Shown piece after piece: positions 1 to 6,924 of a DNA stretch of 28,884 bases. Numbering within the stretch: the stretch's first letter is position 1; every line of letters begins with the position of its first letter. Made by a program: the position numbers and the translations under genes. A model generated the notes under the pieces. The model was not told where the DNA came from. It worked only from the letters and a program-made list of their open reading frames with translations, and made no database searches. Source of the DNA: Fimenecus sp964527585 (GTDB lineage Bacteria > Bacillota > Clostridia > Oscillospirales > Acutalibacteraceae); the NCBI GenBank assembly GCA_964527585.1, contig CAZGPE010000020.1, forward strand, positions 1 through 28,884. Direction: 5' to 3'.

Positions 1-807
1 GAGATCCGCATTTGCTATTTTCGCAAGATTGATTATAAAGTCCTGTCTTTGAAGTCTATCGGCAGGTCCGAAATATCCGTTTGCATAGCCGTTAAAATAT
101 CCGTTGTTTACATTGAATCTTACGGCTTTATAATACCATTCGGAATAACTGACATCGGGGAACCATGTGCATACAAAATTCAGTCCGTTTTCACGGGCGT
201 AGCTTTCCGCTTTGGTTCCCGCTAAACTTTTGAGCGTAAAATTCGGTACTTTTTTAGTGCCTGCATTCGAAATCGGAATACCGTTGCTGTCATAATACAA
301 ATCGAATCCGAAGGCGAGGGCACCGATATTTGTTACAGTTTCGGGAACGCTAACGCTTTGAAGCGAAGGGCAGGCGAAAAACGCCGCAACTCCGATTGAA
401 TTTACGCTTGAAGGAATTGATATTGATTTTATATTTTTACAGTATAAAAAAGCGGTTTCACCGATGGATTCAAGTCCGCTGTTAAAATATATGTTGCTTA
501 AGCTGACACAACCTGCAAACGCCGATTTCGAAATTGATTTTACAGTGTTCGGGAAATCAATTTCGGTGATGGATGTGTTTTGGTAAAAAGCCTGAGGTCC
601 GATTGAGGATACACTGTATCCGTCGATTTTAGACGGGATGCTTATATGAGATAAAGAGCCTTTGTAGGATGTTATTTCAACTGTACGGTCCGGTTTTACA
701 TAGAACTCATAATCTCCGCTTACCTGAGCGTAAGACGATACGGCAGTAAAAGAAAAAACCGACATTACGGTTATTAAAGAAAGCAAAACGGATAAAAACT
801 TTTTCAT
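1..807 (-). CDS. LRR_5 (BspA-like) surface protein with SLH domain, 3' end cut by the window
   Basis: The frame is open from the ATG at 807 to the window edge (269 codons seen, C-terminus missing). Residues 1-27 form a Sec signal peptide (MKKFLSVLLS then a hydrophobic core, cleavage likely after SSYA). Residues about 45-190 are LRR_5/BspA-type repeats, recognisable by recurring I-x-x-x-AF-x-x-C units such as SISKSAFAGC and SIGETAFLYC. Residues about 215-269 match an S-layer homology domain: FPDV, W, GYFNGY, FGP and a following R/Q-rich helix. SLH domains anchor proteins to secondary cell-wall polymer, so this is probably a surface-bound protein; more SLH copies may follow outside the window. 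The ribosome binding site AGGAG is well spaced and there is a consensus promoter upstream. The ligand is unknown. Confidence 0.85.
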   Translation of the reverse strand, partial: MKKFLSVLLSLITVMSVFSFTAVSSYAQVSGDYEFYVKPDRTVEITSYKGSLSHISIPSKIDGYSVSSIGPQAFYQNTSITEIDFPNTVKSISKSAFAGCVSLSNIYFNSGLESIGETAFLYCKNIKSISIPSSVNSIGVAAFFACPSLQSVSVPETVTNIGALAFGFDLYYDSNGIPISNAGTKKVPNFTLKSLAGTKAESYARENGLNFVCTWFPDVSYSEWYYKAVRFNVNNGYFNGYANGYFGPADRLQRQDFIINLAKIANADL

Positions 808-842
808 ATTTAATCTCCTAAGATTGTTTATATTCTTAAATC

Positions 843-871
843 ATTATATATATACCTAATATTTTTGTCAA
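843..871 (-). promoter_or_regulatory. Consensus sigma-A-type promoter of the LRR/SLH gene
   Basis: Read on the minus strand: TTGACA (866-871), a 17-bp spacer, TATAAT (843-848). Both hexamers are perfect matches. Transcription would start near 836, leaving a leader of about 30 nt with AGGAG before the ATG at 807. Confidence 0.85.
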
Positions 872-936
872 ACAAATGATGCCGCAGTAACTTCCGAAAT
901 GTTTTTTCATAAAATGTAGTAAAAGGGGGTTGCTAT

Positions 937-1398
937 ATGTTCCAAAACAAATGCACGGGTTGTAAAATAATCGGATTAACCGTAAGCATAATCGCAGCGG
1001 TTATTTTAGCTGTTACAATTGAGGCAACGGCGGGAAGTTACCGTTGGCTTCGTTATTTGCTTGTTGCGATATGGATTTTAACGGCGCTTTCGCTTGTCGG
1101 AGCGTTTACGGTTTCGCTGATAAATGTATATAATTTCAATAAGCGGGTTTCCGAAATGCTGAAAAACAATGTAACTTTGCTTGTTGTCGGTGCTGTAAGT
1201 GCGATTATTTCAACGGCGGTTCTTTCTCTCATTGTAAAAACAGGCAATGCATCGCTTGTTGCGTTAAAAGTCTTGAGTGCGGTTTCGGCATTTGCCGCAG
1301 GCCTTGTAATGAGTGCCGATTTGTGTTTCTTGGACGGAATTATAAACGGGTACTGTTGCCAAAAAAGGATTTGTATGCAGGCAGAGTGCGTTGAATAA
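937..1398 (+). CDS. Small four-helix membrane protein with Cys-rich C-terminus, function unknown
   Basis: 153 aa. I do not recognise the family. Four hydrophobic segments are visible at about residues 11-29, 38-62, 79-100 and 106-126, so it should be an integral membrane protein. Cysteines cluster at the ends: C6 and C9 (CTGC) at the N-terminus, and C130, C140, C141, C146 and C151 near the C-terminus, which could bind metal or form disulfides. The ATG is preceded by GGGGG at 925-929 with 7-nt spacing. It appears to be a single gene: a hairpin terminator follows and the next gene has its own promoter. I did not find a convincing promoter in 872-930; TAAAAT at 910-915 has no good -35. Confidence 0.7.
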   Translation: MFQNKCTGCKIIGLTVSIIAAVILAVTIEATAGSYRWLRYLLVAIWILTALSLVGAFTVSLINVYNFNKRVSEMLKNNVTLLVVGAVSAIISTAVLSLIVKTGNASLVALKVLSAVSAFAAGLVMSADLCFLDGIINGYCCQKRICMQAECVE

Positions 1399-1412
1399 AT
1401 AAAAAATATTTT

Positions 1413-1448
1413 CCCGACTGCGATTTGAAAATTGCAGCCGGGTTATTT
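1413..1448 (+). terminator. Intrinsic terminator after the small membrane protein
   Basis: The arms CCCGACTGC (1413-1421) and GCAGCCGGG (1434-1442) pair with one A/C mismatch, followed by TTATTTT. It lies just after the stop codon at 1398 and ahead of the mltG promoter. Confidence 0.6.
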
Positions 1449-1483
1449 TGTGTTGACAAAATGTAAAGTTTTATGTGTTTTCG

Positions 1484-1512
1484 TTGCAAAAAAAGGGGAA
1501 TAATGGTACAAT
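1484..1512 (+). promoter_or_regulatory. Promoter of the mltG-like gene
   Basis: TTGCAA (1484-1489), 17-bp spacer, TACAAT (1507-1512), with TG one base before the -10 (extended -10). The start site would be near 1519 and AGAGGA at 1531-1536 serves the ATG at 1542. Confidence 0.7.
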
Positions 1513-1541
1513 AGCGTAAAATATTTATAAAGAGGATTAAG

Positions 1542-2405
1542 ATGTATAAAAAGGCAGTATCGTTGTTTTTGATATTTACGGTTTTGGTCTTGCTCGTCTC
1601 CTGTACGCCTACATCCGATTATGCACGGGACGAAAGCGGTGTGTATAATCCCGATGCTCCGAGCACTTCTGTTTCGGAGACGGAAAACGGGAAATATGCG
1701 AAAGTAACCGTTCCCGAAGGTTACACTCTTCTTAAAACCGCCTGGCTGTTGGAAGAAAACGGGGTTTGTACGACAGACGAATTCTTAAATGCCGTTTCAA
1801 ATTATGACATTTCGAAATATTCGGTTCTTTCTTCAATAAAAGAAAAGGACAAAATTTGCTTCTTGCTTGAAGGATATCTGTTCCCGGCAACATATACCTT
1901 TGAAAAAAATTCAGATCCGGAAAAAGTAATTGATAAAATGCTTGCGGTAACGGAGTCTAAATTCACGCAGGAAATGAGACAGCGAGCAGATGAATTGGGA
2001 TATTCCGTTCATGAAATACTGACGATTGCTTCGATTATCGAAAAAGAAGCTTTTACCGATGAACAGCGTACAATGATTTCTTCTACAATTCATAACAGAC
2101 TTAAAAAAGGAATGAAATTGGAATACGATGTAACGGTGAAATATTGCACAGGCGTTATTCAGGTGCAATATCCGGATAAAATTGATTATTACAAATATTA
2201 TTATAACGGGAACCGATGCAACGGAATGATAGCGGGACCGATATGCAATCCCGGTCTTGCGTCGATAAAAGCGGCGCTTTATCCCGACGATACGGATTAT
2301 CTGTTTTTTGTAATTGATACCGATCCGCCGTACAATTCGGCATTTGCTTCCACTTATGAGGAACATAAGAAGAATGTTGCTAAGTGGAAAAACGGAGAAC
2401 TTTAA
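1542..2405 (+). CDS. mltG: MltG/YceG-family endolytic murein transglycosylase, short lipoprotein form
   Basis: 287 aa. MltG cuts nascent glycan strands at the outer face of the membrane and thereby sets strand length. Residues 1-20 are a lipoprotein signal with lipobox LLVSC (Cys21), whereas the usual MltG has an N-terminal membrane helix. A LysM-like YceG segment follows (about 54-115: VPEGYTLLKTAWLLEENG, then LLEGYLFPATYTF). The catalytic region is at about 155-265: IASIIEKEAF, with Glu167 aligned to the catalytic Glu of E. coli MltG, then HNRLKKGMKLEYDVTVKY and GPICNPGLASIKAALYP. It is shorter than typical family members of about 340 residues or more. The next gene follows after 19 nt and is probably co-transcribed. 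Confidence 0.88.
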   Translation: MYKKAVSLFLIFTVLVLLVSCTPTSDYARDESGVYNPDAPSTSVSETENGKYAKVTVPEGYTLLKTAWLLEENGVCTTDEFLNAVSNYDISKYSVLSSIKEKDKICFLLEGYLFPATYTFEKNSDPEKVIDKMLAVTESKFTQEMRQRADELGYSVHEILTIASIIEKEAFTDEQRTMISSTIHNRLKKGMKLEYDVTVKYCTGVIQVQYPDKIDYYKYYYNGNRCNGMIAGPICNPGLASIKAALYPDDTDYLFFVIDTDPPYNSAFASTYEEHKKNVAKWKNGEL

Positions 2406-2424
2406 TATAATCAGGAGTATTTTT

Positions 2425-3078
2425 ATGACTATTTCAACTGCGGACAGACTTGTTCAACTGAGAAAAGATAACGGATTTTCTCAAGAAGTGCTTGCTTCAA
2501 AACTCGGAGTAAGCAGGCAGGCAATTTCAAAATGGGAGAGGGCAGAGGCTTCACCCGATACGGATAATCTTATAGCTTTGGCACAGATATACGGACTTAC
2601 TCTCGACGAATTGCTTGCTCCGTCAAAGATTGCCGAAAAAGAAATAAAACCGCAAGATCACACGGACGAAATCAAAGAAGTTAAAGTCAATACAAGAAAA
2701 GCGCTTTATCCCGAAACGGCGAAAAAAATGTTTAAGTTTCCTTATCCGCTTGTTATTGTGATTGTTTATCTTTTTCTGTGTATGGGACTTAGAAATATTG
2801 CATCGTTTAATCCGTGGGGAATTTTATGGTTACTGTTTTTTACGGTTCCGATGTATTATATGGTTGCGGCAGCTTGTAAAACAACATCGCTTAAAGCGTT
2901 TTTGTTTTTAATGCCCGTTCCGATTGTAATAATAACCGCTTATCTGTTCTGCGGTTTGGTTTTACATTCATGGCTTATGCCTCTTATTATGTTTCTTTTT
3001 ATACCGCTGTATTATTGGTGCGTTGCGGTGTATGCGAAAAGCGGAAAGAAGAAAGATCGCAAGGCTGATAAAAAATAA
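2425..3078 (+). CDS. XRE-family regulator with C-terminal membrane domain
   Basis: 217 aa. The start is the ATG at 2425, because AGGAG (2413-2417) sits 7 nt upstream; an in-frame start at 2314 inside mltG lacks this. Residues about 5-60 are a Cro/C1-type helix-turn-helix (RLVQLRKDNGFSQEVLASKLG, then VSRQAISKWERAEASPD). A charged linker leads to four hydrophobic segments (about 105-205) and a Lys-rich tail. This layout (DNA-binding head, membrane tail) is common in Firmicutes and suggests a regulator that senses something at or in the membrane. The target is unknown. Its position behind mltG hints at an envelope-linked role, which is inference. A 16-bp hairpin terminator follows. Confidence 0.85.
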   Translation: MTISTADRLVQLRKDNGFSQEVLASKLGVSRQAISKWERAEASPDTDNLIALAQIYGLTLDELLAPSKIAEKEIKPQDHTDEIKEVKVNTRKALYPETAKKMFKFPYPLVIVIVYLFLCMGLRNIASFNPWGILWLLFFTVPMYYMVAAACKTTSLKAFLFLMPVPIVIITAYLFCGLVLHSWLMPLIMFLFIPLYYWCVAVYAKSGKKKDRKADKK

Positions 3079-3090
3079 CTTTATTAAACA

Positions 3091-3130
3091 AAATAGGAAA
3101 TGTTTCCGGATGAAACATTTCCTATTTTTT
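3091..3130. terminator. Bidirectional terminator between the XRE gene and glmS
   Basis: A perfect 16-bp stem, AAATAGGAAATGTTTC (3091-3106) with its complement at 3112-3127, around a 5-nt loop. T-rich sequence follows on the plus strand (3125-3130) and a weaker T-rich stretch on the minus strand. It lies between two convergent genes (stops at 3078 and 3133). Confidence 0.85.
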
Positions 3131-3132
3131 AT

Positions 3133-4959
3133 TTATTCAACAGTAACCGATTTGGCGAGATTTCTCGGCTTATCAACATCACAGCCTCTTGAAACAGCCA
3201 TATAATAAGCGAAAACCTGTAACGGAATAACCGCAAGAGACGGCATAAAGCAACTGCTTATTTCGGGAATTCGTATTATATCGTCGGCGAATTCGGCGGC
3301 TTGCGAATGGTTTTCCCCCACAAGTGCGATTACTTTTGCGCCACGGGCTTTAACTTCTTTAATGTTTCCGAGTGTTTTCTCGTTAAGTTCCGGTTGAGTT
3401 GCGATTGCGAATACCGGAGTTCCGGTTTCAATTAAAGAAATTGTACCGTGTTTCAATTCTCCCGCAGCATAGGCTTCGGAATGAATATATGATATTTCTT
3501 TAAGTTTAAGCGACCCTTCAAGAGAAATCGCATAGTCAAGTCCTCTTCCGATGAAGAAAACATTTTCGGAATCGGCATATTTTTTTGCAAGAGTTTTCAG
3601 TTGTTCATCCATCGAGAGAATATTCTGCGTTATTTCGGGAAGTTTGAGAATGTCGGCGCAGTATTTTTCCTCATCGCTTTGAGAAAGAAGGCCTTTTGCT
3701 TTTGCGAATTTCAAAGCCAAAAGATATGCAACACAAAGCTGAGCCGAAAAGGCTTTTGTTGTGGCAACGGCGATTTCCGGCCCTGCCATTGTATAAATAA
3801 CATCGTCCGATTCCCGTGCTATTGTGCTTGCGACAACATTTACGATAGAAACGGTTTTTGCTCCTTTGTTTTTAGCTTCTCTCAAAGCCGCAAGCGTATC
3901 CGCTGTTTCTCCCGACTGAGAAATAACAATACATAGATCGTTTTTATCTATTATCGGATTTCTGTATCTGAATTCACTTGCCAAATCGACTTCGCACGGA
4001 ATTCTTGCCAGTTTTTCCATTACATATTTTGCGGCTGTTCCGACATGCCATGCACTTCCGCAAGCGACGATGTGAACGGTTTTGATTTTTGCGATTTCTT
4101 CATCGGTTAGGCTTAATTCGTCAATTACGACTTTGCCGTTTTGAATTCTCGGTGAAGCTGTATCGTGAAGTGTTCTCGGCTGCTCGGAAATTTCCTTTTT
4201 CATAAAATGGTCATATCCGCCTTTTTCTGCCGCTTCAACATCCCATGTAACACGGTAAACATTTTTATTTATTTCGTTTTTGTCAATGTCGTAAATCGAA
4301 ATCGAGTTCTTTTTTACAAGCGCCATTTGACAGTCATCAAGCAGATAGCAGTTTCTTGTGTATTTAAGTACGGCGGGAATATCGGATGCGATAAAATTCT
4401 CATTTTCTCCGATACCGATTATTAACGGACTGTCTTTTCGGGCGACAGTTATTTCATCGGGCTTTCCGTCGACGAGGACGGCGAGAGCATAAGATCCCCG
4501 TACGGTTTTCATAACATTTGACATTGTTTCAACGGAGTTTCCGTTATAAAAGAAAGCGAACAAATGGGCAAGGACTTCCGTATCGGTTTCCGAAACGAAA
4601 TTATAACCCTTTTGTTCGAGCATAAGTTTAAGCTCGATGTAGTTTTCGATAATTCCGTTATGAACGAGAGTTATACGGCCGTCGGCACTTTTATGCGGAT
4701 GCGCATTTATGTCATCGGGCGCACCGTGAGTTGCCCATCGGGTATGACCGATACCGACCGTTCCCGCAGGCTCTCCTTCCGACAAGAGTTTTTTTTCGAG
4801 GTCGGCAATTCTGCCTTTCGTCTTTCTGACATCGGCATTCTCTCCGCAGAACACGGCAATGCCCGCCGAGTCATAACCTCTGTACTCGAGCTTTTTCAAA
4901 CCGTCAAGCAATACGGGAGACGCACTGCGGTCCCCGATATAACCAACAATTCCACACAT
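3133..4959 (-). CDS. glmS: Glutamine--fructose-6-phosphate aminotransferase (isomerizing)
   Basis: 608 aa. GlmS makes glucosamine-6-phosphate from fructose-6-phosphate and glutamine, the first step toward UDP-GlcNAc, peptidoglycan and teichoic acid precursors. The start is the ATG at 4959, giving MCGIVGYIG, because Cys2 must become the N-terminal nucleophile of the glutaminase domain; an in-frame TTG at 4965 would add two residues and bury it. The glutaminase domain (about 1-220) shows EYRGYDSAGIA, GHTRWATHG and HNGIIENY. Two SIS isomerase domains follow (VACGSAWHVG, SQSGETADT, FIGRGLDYAISLEGSLKLKE). The C-terminus DKPRNLAKSVTVE is canonical. A ribosome binding site AAAGGA lies at 4970-4975. 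The leader carries a glmS ribozyme, so its own product should repress it. Confidence 0.97.
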   Translation of the reverse strand: MCGIVGYIGDRSASPVLLDGLKKLEYRGYDSAGIAVFCGENADVRKTKGRIADLEKKLLSEGEPAGTVGIGHTRWATHGAPDDINAHPHKSADGRITLVHNGIIENYIELKLMLEQKGYNFVSETDTEVLAHLFAFFYNGNSVETMSNVMKTVRGSYALAVLVDGKPDEITVARKDSPLIIGIGENENFIASDIPAVLKYTRNCYLLDDCQMALVKKNSISIYDIDKNEINKNVYRVTWDVEAAEKGGYDHFMKKEISEQPRTLHDTASPRIQNGKVVIDELSLTDEEIAKIKTVHIVACGSAWHVGTAAKYVMEKLARIPCEVDLASEFRYRNPIIDKNDLCIVISQSGETADTLAALREAKNKGAKTVSIVNVVASTIARESDDVIYTMAGPEIAVATTKAFSAQLCVAYLLALKFAKAKGLLSQSDEEKYCADILKLPEITQNILSMDEQLKTLAKKYADSENVFFIGRGLDYAISLEGSLKLKEISYIHSEAYAAGELKHGTISLIETGTPVFAIATQPELNEKTLGNIKEVKARGAKVIALVGENHSQAAEFADDIIRIPEISSCFMPSLAVIPLQVFAYYMAVSRGCDVDKPRNLAKSVTVE

Positions 4960-4994
4960 ATTCAATTTTTCCTTTGCAAAATATTTGCACGGTT

Positions 4995-5140
4995 ACATTT
5001 ACCTCTGTTTTGCCGTCGCCGACAGTTTTTAAGTAAATGTCAATGTCCCCGCACATACGGGACAAGAAGCATCCGCCGAAAATTTCGATAACTTCTTCCT
5101 CGTCATCTGTCTTTTTTACAGTGCAAACAGACCCGGCGCT
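4995..5140 (-). ncRNA. glmS ribozyme (GlcN6P-activated self-cleaving riboswitch)
   Basis: Read on the minus strand, the leader carries the hallmark core of this family: A^GCGCC at the cleavage site (A at 5140, G at 5139), a P1 hairpin with arms GTCTGT/ACAGAT, GACGAGG (5098-5104), TTATCGAA then TTTTCGGCGGATGC (5069-5092), and a P2 helix AAGAAG/CTTCTT. Downstream, ACATTTAC and GTAAATGT (ending at 4995) close the P3/P4 region. In the known family, glucosamine-6-phosphate acts as cofactor for cleavage, and the 5'-OH fragment is then degraded, which lowers GlmS. It sits directly upstream of glmS. The span 4960-5277, otherwise without a gene, holds this ribozyme and two divergent promoters. Confidence 0.96.
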
Positions 5141-5190
5141 ATTTTTTTACGGGAATTTCAAACCCGAGGAACTGCACTGTTCCGATTTCG

Positions 5191-5219
5191 ATTATAAATT
5201 AGATGCTTTATTTTGTCAA
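5191..5219 (-). promoter_or_regulatory. Consensus promoter of the ribozyme-glmS transcript
   Basis: On the minus strand: TTGACA (5214-5219), 17-bp spacer, TATAAT (5191-5196), both perfect. The start site would be near 5184, about 45 nt before the ribozyme cleavage site at 5140. Confidence 0.88.
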
Positions 5220-5240
5220 CTGAGTAAATTCTGTTATAAA
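5213..5240 (+). promoter_or_regulatory. Divergent promoter of the 5278 membrane protein, sharing the glmS -35
   Basis: On the plus strand: TTGTCA (5213-5218), 16-bp spacer, TATAAA (5235-5240), with TG at 5232-5233 (extended -10). The -35 uses the same bases as the glmS -35 on the other strand. Confidence 0.55.
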
Positions 5241-5277
5241 TTTTCTTCGTTTCGGGAAAAATACAGTCGGTGATAAA

Positions 5278-6126
5278 ATGAAAAATTCTTCGGTTAAAAA
5301 TTTGGCGAGAAACATAAATTCCGATTACGGCATAAAAATTTATCTTGCCGATTTGTTCTGCATTTTATTAAAACTTATGTTTGCTCTTTTAATTATATTC
5401 TTCGTGTATACGGCAACTCTTGTTGAACAAGCGCAATTGCCTTTTCCGAAGATGATTTGTTATGCTTTTCTCTTTTCGGGAACGGTAATTTCATGCCGGT
5501 ATTTTATAATATGCGGATATTTGCGCCGCCGTGTATTTTACAATTCCTCTAAAAGAAAAAGAGAGTTAAAAGTTTTGTTTTTCTTTGATTTGAAGTTGCA
5601 GTTAAAAATCATCTATTTGCACATTTTCAGATTTATAATCAATTTTATCGAATTTGCTTTTTATATTTTGCCGAGTTTTGCGGTTTTGCTTATAGTTTTA
5701 TATTTTTTAAGCAACGGAATGTCGGCGGTTTTGTTTTATGCAAGCGTTTTACTGTTTGCGGTACTTTTTATTACGGGACTGATATTTTTCTTCGCATCCG
5801 TGCAAAGACTTACTTTTCTCGATGAAGTGATTTGCGCCCATCCTTCTTTAAGCTGTGTTGAAACGGTGAAGTATCTTATACGCAGAACACAGTACGGGAA
5901 ATTTTCCGTTTTGAAATTTAAGATGAGTTTTTTCGGGTGGTTTTTGAGTTGTGTTTTTGTGTTGCCCATAGTCTTTGTAAGCGCATATTATACGAGAAGC
6001 CTCGAAATATATGCAAAATCGGTCTTGAAACTGTATGCTTCAAGACCGACGGAAAAGCCTATTATTTTTATTAAACTTCCGAAAAATACAATCGGTTGCG
6101 AAAATCAAAAGTCCGTGTTTTCGTAA
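5278..6126 (+). CDS. Multi-pass membrane protein, possibly DUF975-like
   Basis: 282 aa with five to six hydrophobic stretches (about 24-47, 58-80, 102-142, 149-172 and 210-240). Function unknown. The segment FKMSFFGWFL followed by LPIVFVSAYYTRSLEIYA resembles the C-terminal signature of DUF975 membrane proteins; that assignment is tentative. The ATG at 5278 is preceded by GGTGAT (5269-5274), the 3' half of the anti-SD complement. The last 22 bp overlap the convergent phosphatase gene, and a hairpin that looks like the terminator of that opposite gene lies within the last 36 codons (6019-6049). The Phe-, Ile- and Leu-rich composition fits an integral membrane protein. Confidence 0.7.
   Translation: MKNSSVKNLARNINSDYGIKIYLADLFCILLKLMFALLIIFFVYTATLVEQAQLPFPKMICYAFLFSGTVISCRYFIICGYLRRRVFYNSSKRKRELKVLFFFDLKLQLKIIYLHIFRFIINFIEFAFYILPSFAVLLIVLYFLSNGMSAVLFYASVLLFAVLFITGLIFFFASVQRLTFLDEVICAHPSLSCVETVKYLIRRTQYGKFSVLKFKMSFFGWFLSCVFVLPIVFVSAYYTRSLEIYAKSVLKLYASRPTEKPIIFIKLPKNTIGCENQKSVFS
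6015..6049 (-). terminator. Terminator of the histidine phosphatase gene, inside the opposite coding region
   Basis: Perfect 11-bp arms TCGGTCTTGAA (6019-6029) and TTCAAGACCGA (6039-6049) with a 9-nt loop. On the minus strand the stem is followed by TTTT, so it reads as a terminator for the gene ending at 6105. On the plus strand no T-run follows directly. Confidence 0.6.
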
Positions 6127-6845
6127 TCGGTGTAATCGTTAATGTACTCGCTTATATCGAAATCGTCATTATCCGGATCATAATCGAAAGTGTCCCACAT
6201 ATCTCTTTGAGCATCAATTTGTTGGGGAATAGGGGGACATTCGGCAAATGCTTCGAGTTTTTGTCCCATTCTCCATACGCTCGGATCAATTCTCAAAGTA
6301 TATCCGCAGCCGTTTGGAGTAAGCCATTCGTGCATTGGGGCTTCGGGGATTGCAAATGCCGCCATAAGCGACATAATAACTCCGCCGTGAGTGATTATAG
6401 CTGTGCTTGAGGTACCGGATTTTATAATGCCTTCGACAATTCCGGCAAAACAGGTACATATTCTTTCGTTAAACTCTTTTTGACTCTCACCGAACGGAAC
6501 GGGAACATCGGGAGAGGTTCCGGCAATCCATTCCTTAAATGTGTCGAGATCTTTAAGTTCGTCTGCGGTCATTCCTTCGAAATCACCGAAATCGTACTCG
6601 ATAAGACCTTTCATGAGAACGGGTTCTTTTTCGGGATAAATTGTTTTTGCGGTTTCGATACAACGCTTGAGAGGGCTTGAAATTACAACATCCGCATAGG
6701 GATATCCTTCGTTTTCGTTCATCAGATTTTTTATTTGAAGCAGACCTTCTTTTGAAGGATCGACATCGGTTTGACCTATGTACTTGCCTTCGGCATTTTC
6801 GTTTGTAAGAGCGTGTCTTATAAGATGTACGGTATAAGTTTTCAT
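6105..6845 (-). CDS. Histidine phosphatase (phosphoglycerate mutase-like) family protein
   Basis: 246 aa. This superfamily transfers phosphate through a catalytic histidine. Visible are LIRHALTNENAEGKYIGQTD (Arg10-His11; the usual RHG is RHA here), SSPLKRCIETA (Arg61), LIEYDFGDFEGM (the Glu83 region) and ITHGGV (second His at 153). The enzyme core seems to end near residue 195. The remaining 50 residues contain a Pro-rich stretch and a strongly acidic tail (about 212-246) rich in D, E and Y, which is unusual. Substrate unknown; a small-molecule or sugar-phosphate phosphatase is more likely than a glycolytic mutase. The ribosome binding site AGGAG precedes ATG 6845. The 3' end overlaps the convergent gene by 22 bp. 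Confidence 0.88.
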   Translation of the reverse strand: MKTYTVHLIRHALTNENAEGKYIGQTDVDPSKEGLLQIKNLMNENEGYPYADVVISSPLKRCIETAKTIYPEKEPVLMKGLIEYDFGDFEGMTADELKDLDTFKEWIAGTSPDVPVPFGESQKEFNERICTCFAGIVEGIIKSGTSSTAIITHGGVIMSLMAAFAIPEAPMHEWLTPNGCGYTLRIDPSVWRMGQKLEAFAECPPIPQQIDAQRDMWDTFDYDPDNDDFDISEYINDYTDYENTDF

Positions 6846-6855
6846 ATTTTTCTCC

Positions 6856-6884
6856 TATACAAAAAGTATTTTTTATGATAATAT
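6856..6884 (+). promoter_or_regulatory. Possible promoter of the XRE gene at 6925
   Basis: TATACA (6856-6861), 17-bp spacer, TAATAT (6879-6884), with TG at 6876-6877 (extended -10). The -35 is weak (4 of 6). The start site would be near 6891, leaving a leader of about 34 nt. Confidence 0.4.
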
Positions 6885-6924
6885 GTTGTTAAAAAATATA
6901 CTGGAAGTAATAAAGGTGATTGAA

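Noticed and set aside
4974..4989. Small inverted repeat TGCAAA/TTTGCA between the glmS ribozyme and the glmS ribosome binding site
   Set aside because: Arms are only 6 bp, with a 3-nt gap that makes a poor loop. The sequence is AT-rich and could arise by chance. Not used as evidence of regulation.
5037..5273. 78-codon plus-strand frame upstream of the membrane protein gene
   Set aside because: It covers the glmS ribozyme in antisense and both divergent promoters; it has no ribosome binding site.
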